From NCBI GenBank assembly GCA_029264225.1, contig JARICB010000104.1, positions 1 to 5,836 of the forward strand: DNA of 5,836 nucleotides, written 5' to 3'. Shown here one piece after another: positions 1 through 5,548 of this stretch. How positions within the stretch are numbered: position 1 is the first letter of the stretch; each line of letters opens with the position of its first letter. Origin of the DNA: Nocardioides sp. (lineage in GTDB: Bacteria > Actinomycetota > Actinomycetes > Propionibacteriales > Nocardioidaceae). A model generated the notes under the pieces. It saw only the letters and a list, made by a program, of their open reading frames with translations. It was not told where the DNA came from and did no database searches. A program made the translations under genes and the position numbers.

Positions 1-491
1 AGCAGCTCGGCGATCGTCGGATGGTGGATCGCGTGCACTTCGTCGGGACTGGCGATGCCGACCTCGCCGCGTTCGCGCCACCAGCCCAGGACGGGGGTGA
101 CGGCGAAGTTGGACGGCGGCAACCACAGCTCCGGCAGCTCCCCGAACACCTCGATCGAGGTCGGGTCGAGGGCGATCTCCTCCTCCGCCTCGCGCAGGGC
201 GGCCTCAATCTTGGTCTCGCCCGGGTCGACGCCGCCGCCGGGGAACGACACCTGGCCAGGGTGCGAGCGCATGGAGTGGGAGCGTTCGGTGAGCAGCAGC
301 TCGCCCTCACCGTCGGCATCGGTGTCGGCAAACAGCATGAGCACGGCGCCGCGCCGGGCGTCGTGGCCCTCCGGCGGCATGAACCTGGTCAGCTCGTGCA
401 CCGTGATCTGCGAGCAGGCGACAACGACGGGCTGGAGCCACTGCGGGTAGTCGGCCAGAGCCCGTGGGGGCCCGGCCTCGGATGCAGTCAC
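1..491 (-). CDS. Nudix hydrolase, CoA pyrophosphatase (CoAse/NUDT8-like), C-terminus off the window
   Basis: Predicted to hydrolyse the diphosphate of coenzyme A or acyl-CoA to 3',5'-ADP and 4'-phosphopantetheine in the cytoplasm. The 163 visible residues contain the CoA-specific signature LLTxRSx3Rx3Gx3FPGG in full (LLTERS at 65-71, R75, G79, FPGG at 83-86). The Nudix box follows directly, from G86 through E92 to REAEEEIAL at 100-108, with metal-binding E101, E104 and E105. The box's usual final glycine is alanine (A107), a mild deviation. The start is the GTG at 491-489, which overlaps the stop of the upstream thioredoxin gene as GTGA. No earlier start is compatible with that overlap, and only a weak purine-rich RBS is visible, as expected for coupled translation. 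It is the last visible gene of the nth-thioredoxin-Nudix operon. The ending lies beyond base 1, so roughly the last quarter is not seen. The family call is firm; the actual substrate is inferred from the signature. Confidence 0.92.
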   Translation of the reverse strand, partial: MTASEAGPPRALADYPQWLQPVVVACSQITVHELTRFMPPEGHDARRGAVLMLFADTDADGEGELLLTERSHSMRSHPGQVSFPGGGVDPGETKIEAALREAEEEIALDPTSIEVFGELPELWLPPSNFAVTPVLGWWRERGEVGIASPDEVHAIHHPTIAEL

Positions 492-997
492 AGGCCCAGC
501 CCAAGGTGGTCGTTGACCATCGCCACGATGTCTGCCACCGAGTCGACGGCGGCGGCGTTGACGTGCGTCACCGTGCCCTGCTGGTCGACCAGGGCCCAGA
601 ACGGCAGCCCGCGCAGGGAGGGAACAGCGCCCTGACCGTTGATCGAGCCTTCCGGGTCAGTTACTAGGTCGTAGGTGACGCCCGCCGTTGCGATCATCTC
701 CGCAGCCTTGACCGGTTGCGAGTCCTGGAAGTCGATGCCGAGCACGGCCAGCTGGTCGCCGTACTGCTGGTGGAACTCCTCAATCAGCGGCAACTCTTCG
801 ACACAGGCACCGCACCAACTGGCCCACAGGTTGATCACCATGGGCCCGCGGACCTCGCCGAGGTCAACCGCCGGGTCGCCGTCGAAGCCCTGCAACGTCA
901 GGTCGGGAAGGGTGTCTGGTCGTTCGGATGCGGCGTCGTCACTGCACCCGACGAGGGTCAGGGCAAGCGCGAGTGCTGCAACGAGCGCGCGGATCAT
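488..997 (-). CDS. TlpA/ResA-type thioredoxin-like lipoprotein
   Basis: A 169-residue extracytoplasmic thiol-disulfide oxidoreductase anchored to the membrane by a lipid. Residues 1-18 form a lipoprotein signal peptide: M-I-R, a hydrophobic Ala/Leu stretch, then the lipobox LVGC with C18 as the lipidated cysteine. A short polar linker leads into a thioredoxin fold with the redox motif WCGAC (C62, C65) in the context [10 protein letters not shown], and a GLP loop with the cis-proline expected at P132. TlpA/ResA proteins typically reduce disulfides, for example in apocytochrome c, or buffer thiols outside the membrane; the substrate here is unknown. The ATG start at 997-995 overlaps the nth stop (ATGA) and has AGGGG 5 nt upstream (1003-1007). 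The stop overlaps the next gene (GTGA). Position and type match the thioredoxin-like gene between nth and the Nudix gene in mycobacteria, as I recall it. Confidence 0.93.
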   Translation of the reverse strand: MIRALVAALALALTLVGCSDDAASERPDTLPDLTLQGFDGDPAVDLGEVRGPMVINLWASWCGACVEELPLIEEFHQQYGDQLAVLGIDFQDSQPVKAAEMIATAGVTYDLVTDPEGSINGQGAVPSLRGLPFWALVDQQGTVTHVNAAAVDSVADIVAMVNDHLGLGL

Positions 998-1740
998 GCC
1001 GGCCCCTGTGTCTTGACCAGCTTCTCGGCCTCGATCGGGTCGGTCGGGCCTTCGCCGTAGGAGGGGCAGAGGGCGGCCACCGGACAGGCACCGCAGGCCG
1101 GCTTCTTGGCGTGACAGATCCGTCGGCCATGCCAGATCACGTGGTGCGAAAGCATGGTCCAGTCACGCTTGGGAAACAACGCGCCCACGGCGTGCTCGAC
1201 CTTGACCGGATCGGTCTCCCCGGTCCAGCCGAAGCGTCGCGAGAGCCGGCCGAAGTGGGTGTCGACGGTGATGCCGGGCTGGTCGAAGGCGTTGCCGAGC
1301 ACGACGTTGGCGGTCTTGCGCCCGACACCCGGCAGGGTGACCAGGTCCTCAAGGCGCGCGGGCACGTGACCGTCATAGTTCTCGACCAACGCCTGGCTGA
1401 GCTTCAGTAGGGAATCGGTCTTGGCGCGGAAGAAGCCGAGCGGCCCGACCAGCTCTTCGAGGTGCTCGCGAGGGGCAGCCGCCATGGCCTCTGGCGTCGG
1501 GTAGGCCGCAAACAGCACCGGGCTGGCCTTGTTGACCCGCCGGTCGGTGGTCTGTGCCGAGAGCACGGTGACGACCAGACACTCGAAGGCGTTGGTGAAG
1601 TCGAGCTCGGCCTTCGCGTCGGGATAGGTCTCCGCCAGAATCCGGTTAATCTTTCGGGCCCGCCGAACGAGGGACGTGTCGGGCTTCGGAGGCGGGAGTA
1701 CGCCGCCGCGCGACGCGGTGGCAGAGCGAGCAGTCGGCAC
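994..1740 (-). CDS. nth: Endonuclease III (DNA glycosylase / AP lyase)
   Basis: Base-excision repair enzyme that removes oxidised pyrimidines from DNA and cleaves the abasic site. The 248 residues hold every family landmark: LSAQTTD at 60-66 (damage-pocket region), the helix-hairpin-helix [13 protein letters not shown] with catalytic K142, VDTH with catalytic D160, and the [4Fe-4S] ligand set C209-x6-C216-x2-C219-x5-C225 near the C-terminus. About 20 extra N-terminal residues (Pro/Arg/Ser-rich) precede the conserved core, usual for actinobacterial versions. The start is the GTG at 1740-1738. An in-frame TAG a few codons upstream (1752-1750) excludes any longer start, and no ATG or GTG lies close downstream. 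A GGGTGAG stretch just upstream could act as RBS, but TAGGGT there also looks like a -10 box. It heads an operon with the thioredoxin lipoprotein and Nudix genes and is divergent from crp. Confidence 0.97.
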   Translation of the reverse strand: MPTARSATASRGGVLPPPKPDTSLVRRARKINRILAETYPDAKAELDFTNAFECLVVTVLSAQTTDRRVNKASPVLFAAYPTPEAMAAAPREHLEELVGPLGFFRAKTDSLLKLSQALVENYDGHVPARLEDLVTLPGVGRKTANVVLGNAFDQPGITVDTHFGRLSRRFGWTGETDPVKVEHAVGALFPKRDWTMLSHHVIWHGRRICHAKKPACGACPVAALCPSYGEGPTDPIEAEKLVKTQGPA

Positions 1741-1746
1741 CCGCTC

Positions 1747-1752
1747 ACCCTA
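1747..1752 (-). promoter_or_regulatory. Possible -10 box for a leaderless nth transcript
   Basis: Read on the minus strand, TAGGGT (TANNNT) ends 6 nt before the nth GTG start, the spacing seen in leaderless actinobacterial transcripts where the start codon is the first transcribed base. There is no convincing -35 hexamer upstream. The same bases also give a plausible GGGTGAG Shine-Dalgarno, so the two readings compete. Confidence 0.3.
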
Positions 1753-1828
1753 CGGGCCACTACCGACACCCGTGCTTGCAGCGCTAGCGACCGAGACTCG
1801 GCACCCCGGTCGGGGCCGAGGTGGCACT

Positions 1829-1844
1829 TGTGACTCAGACCACG
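1829..1844. promoter_or_regulatory. Candidate CRP/cAMP-receptor operator
   Basis: TGTGACTCAGACCACG matches 8 of the 10 defined positions of the CRP consensus TGTGA-N6-TCACA: a perfect left half site and 3 of 5 in the right half, with the core GTG-N8-CAC intact. It lies in the divergent region between nth and crp, directly upstream of the -10 box proposed for crp. Its centre is about 22 bp before the predicted start site, so a bound dimer would cover the core promoter. That would fit repression of crp by its own product (inference). A chance match to a short degenerate motif cannot be excluded. Confidence 0.45.
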
Positions 1845-1846
1845 GC

Positions 1847-1852
1847 TAGGAT
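1847..1852 (+). promoter_or_regulatory. Candidate -10 element of the crp promoter
   Basis: TAGGAT fits the actinobacterial sigma-A -10 pattern TANNNT. It would place the transcription start near 1859 and leave a leader of about 60 nt before the GTG of crp. No good -35 hexamer stands at 16-19 bp upstream; TTGTGA at 1828-1833 is only 13 bp away and is better explained as part of the CRP-like site. The rest of the 177-bp divergent region (1741-1917) shows no gene. Confidence 0.4.
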
Positions 1853-1906
1853 CACACCGGGTCCTTCACGCGAAGGCACTCAGAGCCCGGACCGCTCAAA
1901 TTATTT

Positions 1907-1911
1907 GGAGG
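1907..1911 (+). promoter_or_regulatory. Shine-Dalgarno of crp (fixes the GTG start)
   Basis: GGAGG stands 6 nt before the GTG at 1918-1920 inside an unusually AT-rich stretch (AAATTATTTGGAGG), which should leave it unstructured. It is the strongest ribosome binding site in the window and supports GTG 1918 as the true start. Confidence 0.85.
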
Positions 1912-1917
1912 CATCAC

Positions 1918-2595
1918 GTGGACAGCGACGTACTTCGTCAAGCTCCGCTATTCAGCGCGTTGGACGATGAAGCGGCCACTGCGCTGCGTACCTCGATGGC
2001 CGAGTCATCCCTACGTCGCGGCGACGTGCTGTTCCATGAGGGAGACTCGGGCGACAAGCTGTACGTCGTCCTCGAGGGCAAGGTGAAACTCGGCCGATCG
2101 TCCGCCGACGGCCGCGAAAACCTGTTGGCGATCATGGGCCCCGGCCAGATGTTCGGCGAGCTCTCGCTCTTCGATCCGGGCCCGCGCTCGGCGACCGTCA
2201 CGGCCGTTACCGATGCCACGTTCGCCTCGCTCTCGCACACCGACCTGTTGCGCTGGCTCGACGGCCGCCCGCTCGTTGCCCGCGGGCTGCTGTCGCAACT
2301 CGCTGCCCGGCTGCGCAAGTCCAACGACGTCGTGGCCGACCTGGTCTTCTCCGACGTCCCCGGTCGCGTTGCCAAGGCGCTGCTCGACCTGGCCGACCGG
2401 TTCGGCCGCACGGCCGACGACGGCGTCCACGTGCACCACGACCTCACCCAGGAGGAGCTCGCCCAACTGGTCGGCGCCTCCCGCGAGACGGTGAACAAGG
2501 CGCTGGCCGACTTCGCCTCCCGCGGCTGGGTGCGGCTGGAGCCGCGCTCGGTCGTCATCATGGACGTCGAGCGGCTCGGGCGCCGGGCCCGCTGA
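1918..2595 (+). CDS. crp: Crp/Fnr-family transcriptional regulator (cAMP receptor protein)
   Basis: A 225-residue global DNA-binding regulator, probably a homodimer responding to cAMP. Residues 1-115 form the cyclic-nucleotide beta-barrel. The phosphate-binding cassette reads MFGELSLFDPGPRSA at 78-92, with E81, R90 and S91 matching the cAMP-contacting residues of E. coli CRP (E72, R82, S83). The long dimer helix around 118-140 carries S135-N136 at the position where the mycobacterial protein has Thr-Asn and E. coli has Thr127-Ser128. The C-terminal winged helix has the helix-turn-helix QEELAQLVGASRETVNKAL (178-196), whose Arg189-Glu190 correspond to the DNA-reading Arg180-Glu181 of E. coli CRP. 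The sequence closely resembles what I recall of M. tuberculosis Rv3676, including GRENLL, FDPGPR and the RRAR ending. A candidate operator lies on its own promoter. A PLP-enzyme gene follows 6 bp downstream, so both may be on one message. Confidence 0.96.
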   Translation: MDSDVLRQAPLFSALDDEAATALRTSMAESSLRRGDVLFHEGDSGDKLYVVLEGKVKLGRSSADGRENLLAIMGPGQMFGELSLFDPGPRSATVTAVTDATFASLSHTDLLRWLDGRPLVARGLLSQLAARLRKSNDVVADLVFSDVPGRVAKALLDLADRFGRTADDGVHVHHDLTQEELAQLVGASRETVNKALADFASRGWVRLEPRSVVIMDVERLGRRAR

Positions 2596-2601
2596 CGCTC
2601 G

Positions 2602-3630
2602 GTGGATCTGGCGCGTCTGGTCCCACAGGAGTTCGCTGCTGCTGGGGTCTTCCTCAACTCAGCGACCCTCGGCCTGGCGCCGCTGCGCAGCGTCACGGCG
2701 ATGCGCGACTACGAGGCGTCCCGCCAGGCCGGCACAGTCGATGCCGTCGGTGTCGATGCCTACGTCGAGCGTGGTCGTGCAGCGTTCGCCAGGCTCGTCG
2801 GTCGCTCACCTGCCGAGGTGGCGGTCGGAGCCCAGACCTCGCAGTTCGTCGGGCTCGTGGCCGCATCGCTGCCCCCGCGCAGCGTCGTACTCGCCGCCGA
2901 GGAGGACTTCACCTCGGTCCTCTTCCCGTTCCTGCACGCCGACCTGGATGTGCGACTCGTGCCGTTGGCCGGTCTGCTCGATGCGATCACCGATGACGTC
3001 GATCTGGTCGCGGTCTCGGCGGTGCAATCCGCTGATGGTCGCGTCCTCGATCTGGATTCGCTCGCCGAAGCAGCGGCCAGGTCCGGTGCGCTGACGCTGG
3101 TCGACGCCACCCAGGCGGCCGGTTGGCTGCCGCTGGAGCAACTACGCGCCGACTACGTCGTAGCCAGCGGCTACAAGTGGCTACTCGGCCCGCGCGGCAC
3201 CTGCTTCTTCGCCGTCGCCCCCAGCGCTCCAGCGTTGCCGGCACTTGCCGCGGGTTGGTATGCCGGGGAGTCACGTTGGGACTCGATCTACGGGCCGCCG
3301 CTGCGACTGGCGGCCGATGCTCGGCGCTACGACGTCTCCCCCGCCTGGGGTTGCTGGGTCGGTCACGCCCCCGCGCTCGACCTGCTGCTGGAGGTCGGGA
3401 TCGACCGTATCCACGCCCACGACGTAGCTCTGGCCAACGCGTTTCTCGATGGTCTCGGCCTGGCACCGGGCAATTCCGCGATCGTCTCGGTCGCGGCGCC
3501 GGACGACGTACAGCAGCGTCTCGCGACCGCTGGTGTGGCTGCCGCCGTACGCGCTGGCCGCCTGCGGCTCTCTTTCCACCTCTACAACAGCGACGCAGAC
3601 GTCGACGCCGCACTGCGCATGCTCGCCTGA
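2602..3630 (+). CDS. Class V aminotransferase-fold PLP-dependent enzyme, substrate unknown
   Basis: A 342-residue cytoplasmic PLP enzyme of the aspartate-aminotransferase fold, class V (the group of NifS/SufS desulfurases, isopenicillin-N epimerase, kynureninase and EgtE). Visible landmarks are the N-terminal [10 protein letters not shown] (18-27), the cofactor-contacting VDATQAAG with D168 and Q171, the Schiff-base lysine K192 in [11 protein letters not shown], and a C-terminal [17 protein letters not shown] typical of class V small domains. It is about 60 residues shorter than SufS. No active-site cysteine loop of the desulfurase kind is evident, so a cysteine desulfurase role is not supported. 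The distinctive [19 protein letters not shown] block (238-256) marks a subgroup I cannot assign to a reaction. The start is the GTG 6 nt after the crp stop. No Shine-Dalgarno is seen, which suggests translation coupled to crp. The stop codon lies at the edge of the 52-bp repeat array. Confidence 0.88.
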   Translation: MDLARLVPQEFAAAGVFLNSATLGLAPLRSVTAMRDYEASRQAGTVDAVGVDAYVERGRAAFARLVGRSPAEVAVGAQTSQFVGLVAASLPPRSVVLAAEEDFTSVLFPFLHADLDVRLVPLAGLLDAITDDVDLVAVSAVQSADGRVLDLDSLAEAAARSGALTLVDATQAAGWLPLEQLRADYVVASGYKWLLGPRGTCFFAVAPSAPALPALAAGWYAGESRWDSIYGPPLRLAADARRYDVSPAWGCWVGHAPALDLLLEVGIDRIHAHDVALANAFLDGLGLAPGNSAIVSVAAPDDVQQRLATAGVAAAVRAGRLRLSFHLYNSDADVDAALRMLA

Positions 3631-3640
3631 GCAGCCACTC

Positions 3641-3668
3641 CGTCGGACGTAACCCGGGACGTCCGACG
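3641..3668 (+). terminator. Hairpin of unit 1, candidate terminator for crp-aminotransferase transcript
   Basis: Perfect 10-bp stem CGTCGGACGT / ACGTCCGACG around an 8-nt loop, starting 11 nt after the aminotransferase stop. It is the first hairpin a plus-strand transcript meets and is fully paired. There is no T-tract, which is common for actinobacterial terminators but leaves the call unproven. Four further copies follow downstream. Confidence 0.5.
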
Positions 3669-3848
3669 ACCCGGTCGCCGGAGCAGCCACCCCGTCGGAC
3701 ATCCTACCGGACGTCCGACGACCCGGTCGCCGGAGCAGCCACACCGTCGGACATCCCGGCGGACGTCCGACGACCCGGTCACCGGAACAGCCACACCGTC
3801 GGACGTAACCCGGGACGTCCGACGACCCGGTCGCCGGAGCAGCCGGAA

Positions 3849-3876
3849 CGTCGGACATCCCGGCGGACGTCCGACG
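3849..3876 (-). terminator. Hairpin of unit 5, candidate terminator for the minus-strand hydrolase operon
   Basis: Read on the minus strand this is CGTCGGACGTCC, a GCCG loop, then GGATGTCCGACG. The stem is 12 bp, continuous with one G-U wobble, and starts 8 nt after the stop of the metallo-beta-lactamase-fold gene. No U-tract follows. On the plus strand the same position would be an A-C mismatch, so the hairpin is better formed in this transcript. Confidence 0.5.
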
Positions 3877-3883
3877 AATCGGG

Positions 3884-4693
3884 TCAGGGGTGCTCGACCA
3901 GGTAGGCCAACTGCGCCCGCACCGAGAGTTCGGCGGCACCCCAGAGCACGGGGTCGACGTCGGCGTAGACCGTCTCCACGATCCGACGCGGCACCTCCTC
4001 GACTGCCACTCCCTCGGGGTGCGTGGCTGCACCCAGGGCAGCGAACGCGAGGCGCACCTGCTCGAGGCGCTGCTGGCGGTGAGCGAGGTAGTAGTCCAGG
4101 ACGCCGAGTGCGTCCTCGATCACCGGGCCGTGGCCGGGCCAGACGGTGGTAATGCCCTGCTCACCGCACAGGGAGCGCAGCCGCTCCAGCGAGGAGAGGT
4201 AGGCGCCGAGATGGCCGTCCGGGTGCGCCACGACGGTGGTGCCGCGTCCCAGCACGGTGTCGCCGGTCAGCACGGCGCGGTCGCTCGGTACGACGAAGGA
4301 CAAGGAGTCGGCCGTGTGGCCGGGGGTAGTGACGACGTGCACCTCGAGGCCGGCCACCTCCACCACGTCACCCTCGCCGAGACCTTCGGAGCCGAGCCGG
4401 TAGGCGGGATCCAGCGCCCGCACGCCGCAGCCGTGCCGCTCGGCATACTCCCGGGCAGCCTCACTGTGATCGGCGTGATGGTGGGTCAGCAAGACGGCAG
4501 CCACGTCGCCTGCCACGGCATCGATCGCGTCGAGGTGAGATTCGATGCTGGGCCCGGGGTCGATGACGATCGACCGCGACGAGTCGGGGTCGCGCAACAC
4601 CCAGGTGTTGGTGCCGTCCAACGTCATCATGTTGGCGTTGGGCGCGAGGACGCAGGTCGCGGAGGCGCCGAACGTGCCACCCGTCCAACTCAT
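3884..4693 (-). CDS. Metallo-beta-lactamase-fold hydrolase (LACTB2-like)
   Basis: A 269-residue cytoplasmic binuclear-metal hydrolase. The zinc set is complete: THHHADHS at 70-77 giving H71, H73, D75 and H76, then H126 in TPGHTADS, D145 in LTGDTVLG and H188 in WPGHGP. The N-terminal TNTWVL and IDPG and a C-terminal region of about 80 residues (HRQQRLEQVRLA onward), probably a winged helix, are as in the LACTB2 group. Human LACTB2 is an endoribonuclease, but bacterial members have no settled substrate and lactamase activity should not be assumed. The ATG at 4693-4691 overlaps the stop of the upstream Nudix gene (ATGA). The reading frame stays open far upstream of that ATG inside the Nudix gene, but the family's conserved N-terminus begins at this Met. 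Its equivalent converges on crp in mycobacteria, as I recall; here the aminotransferase gene and the repeat array lie in between. Confidence 0.93.
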   Translation of the reverse strand: MSWTGGTFGASATCVLAPNANMMTLDGTNTWVLRDPDSSRSIVIDPGPSIESHLDAIDAVAGDVAAVLLTHHHADHSEAAREYAERHGCGVRALDPAYRLGSEGLGEGDVVEVAGLEVHVVTTPGHTADSLSFVVPSDRAVLTGDTVLGRGTTVVAHPDGHLGAYLSSLERLRSLCGEQGITTVWPGHGPVIEDALGVLDYYLAHRQQRLEQVRLAFAALGAATHPEGVAVEEVPRRIVETVYADVDPVLWGAAELSVRAQLAYLVEHP

Positions 4694-5529
4694 CGCGAGT
4701 CCAGCAACGCTTCGTAGGCGGGCGGGGTGGACAGCACGAAGTCGTCTCCGGCCGCCGTCACCTCGGGCGTGAACATCTCGACGGTCCGCGAGGTGGCCTC
4801 TTCGAGCACACCGGCCACCGTTGAGCGCTGCCCGATCTCCAGGCAGGTCAGGTAGGTCGGCGGCAGCATCATCATCTCGCCCTGCTCGACGGCCGAGACT
4901 GCCGACATCGCCGGCACCCACGTCACCTCCGACGACTCGGTCGAGACGTCGCGGGTGGCCTGACCGTGCGGCATCGAGGCTACGAAGACCCAGGTGCGGT
5001 AGCGCTTGGGTTCGAAGACCGGCGTCAGCCAACCCGACCAGGCGCCGAGCAGGTCGGTACGCAGCACCAGCCCGCGACGTACCAGGAAGTCGGACATCGA
5101 CAACTCGTTGGACTCCAGGGCCACCCGGTCGGCTTCCCAGTCGTCGCCGGTGGTGTCGCTGACAACAGTGTCGGCCGACGAGCCAGCGAGCAGCACCCCC
5201 GACTCCTCGAAGGTCTCCCGCACAGCCGCACACACCAGTGCCCGGGCCAGCGCGGGTTCGCAGCCCAGCATCGTGGCCCACGACTCGACCGACGGTCCGG
5301 CCCAGGCGACGTCTTCGGCGAAGTCGCGCGGGTCCACGCCGCCGCCGGGGAAGACGCACATGTCTGCCGCGAACGCCATCGACAGGTGCCGGCGCAACAG
5401 GTAGACCTCTGGTCCCGAAGTCCCGTCGCGCATCAGCACGACGGTGGCCGCGTTGCGCGGTTCGACCGGTGTGGCTTCACCGGCCGCGTAGGCGTGCGCC
5501 TGGTCCACGAAGTGTTGCGGGACCGGCAT
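4690..5529 (-). CDS. Nudix hydrolase with split Nudix box (NUDT19-like)
   Basis: A 279-residue Nudix-fold pyrophosphohydrolase. The beta-strand before the box reads AATVVLMRDG (27-36), followed by EVYLLRRHLSMAFA and the box start VFPGGGVDPRD (59-69). About 30 residues (roughly 70-100) are then inserted before the metal-binding half AAVRETFEESGVLL (101-114), with E105, E108 and E109. An insertion at this point is the hallmark of NUDT19-type CoA/acyl-CoA diphosphatases, so a CoA-related substrate is possible but not shown. The chosen start is the ATG at 5529-5527, 19 nt after the RidA-like stop. A GTG at 5547-5545, only 1 nt past that stop and with GCAGG 5 nt before it, would add six residues and is a real alternative. 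The longer frame back to 5643 runs into the RidA-like gene and is not credible. The stop overlaps the next start (ATGA), so the two are coupled. Confidence 0.88.
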   Translation of the reverse strand: MPVPQHFVDQAHAYAAGEATPVEPRNAATVVLMRDGTSGPEVYLLRRHLSMAFAADMCVFPGGGVDPRDFAEDVAWAGPSVESWATMLGCEPALARALVCAAVRETFEESGVLLAGSSADTVVSDTTGDDWEADRVALESNELSMSDFLVRRGLVLRTDLLGAWSGWLTPVFEPKRYRTWVFVASMPHGQATRDVSTESSEVTWVPAMSAVSAVEQGEMMMLPPTYLTCLEIGQRSTVAGVLEEATSRTVEMFTPEVTAAGDDFVLSTPPAYEALLDSR

Positions 5530-5548
5530 CCGGCTCAGACCGGGCACG

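Larger units (their letters stand above)
3629..3888. repeat. Five tandem 52-bp palindrome-bearing repeats between convergent genes
   Basis: Five head-to-tail units of exactly 52 bp start at 3629, 3681, 3733, 3785 and 3837. Each opens with GAGCAGCCAC (GAACAGCCAC in unit 4) and holds a 28-bp imperfect palindrome at unit positions 13-40: CGTCGGAC, a variable 10-bp centre, then ACGTCCGACG. In units 1-4 this is followed by ACCCGGTCGCCG (ACCCGGTCACCG in unit 3), itself containing CCGG-N3-CCGG. Centres come in two classes: GTAACCCGGG in units 1 and 4, and ATCCCGGCGG in units 3 and 5, with unit 2 a variant (ATCCTACCGG). Unit 5 is degenerate at positions 9-12 and 41-52. The array starts at the second base of the upstream TGA stop and covers the stop of the opposing gene (3884-3886), so no other intergenic sequence remains. 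Fifty-two is not a multiple of three, so it is not a coding repeat. Candidate roles are stacked terminators or a protein-binding array. Confidence refers to the repeat structure, not a role. Confidence 0.97.

Noticed and set aside
21..635. Plus-strand frames across the first 635 bases
   Set aside because: They lie antisense to the CoA pyrophosphatase and thioredoxin genes, whose motifs are clear on the minus strand.
1829..1856. TGTGA and TCACA half sites 18 bp apart, read as one operator
   Set aside because: Spacing is far from the 6 bp of a CRP dimer site; the right TCACA overlaps the -10 region and is probably coincidental. The 16-bp GTG-N8-CAC reading is preferred.
1863..1876. Small inverted repeat CCTTC-ACGC-GAAGG in the crp leader
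   Set aside because: Only five base pairs. It could be a weak leader hairpin, but nothing around it suggests a riboswitch or attenuator.
1938..2696. Long minus-strand frame opposite crp
   Set aside because: Ser/Arg/Ala-rich with no motif and no RBS; crp on the plus strand is unmistakable.
2602..3630. Cysteine desulfurase (sufS/nifS) assignment
   Set aside because: The protein is too short, no catalytic-cysteine loop is visible, and no Fe-S assembly genes are adjacent; only the class V fold is supported.
3629..3888. CRISPR array (28-bp palindromic repeat with 24-bp spacers)
   Set aside because: The geometry is reminiscent, but the 24-bp 'spacers' are nearly identical between units while the variable part lies inside the palindrome. 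There are no cas genes. It is a plain tandem repeat.
3123..3905. Open frame of 260 codons over the aminotransferase 3' half and the repeats, plus strand
   Set aside because: It is out of frame with the real gene, its Arg/Pro/Ser-rich translation is typical of GC-rich shadow frames, and the 52-bp unit would shift frame at each copy.
3884..5359. A 491-codon minus-strand frame suggesting a long fusion protein
   Set aside because: Only the part after the Met at 4693 resembles a protein family. The upstream part is an Arg-rich antisense-like frame over the real Nudix gene, which ends in an ATGA overlap.
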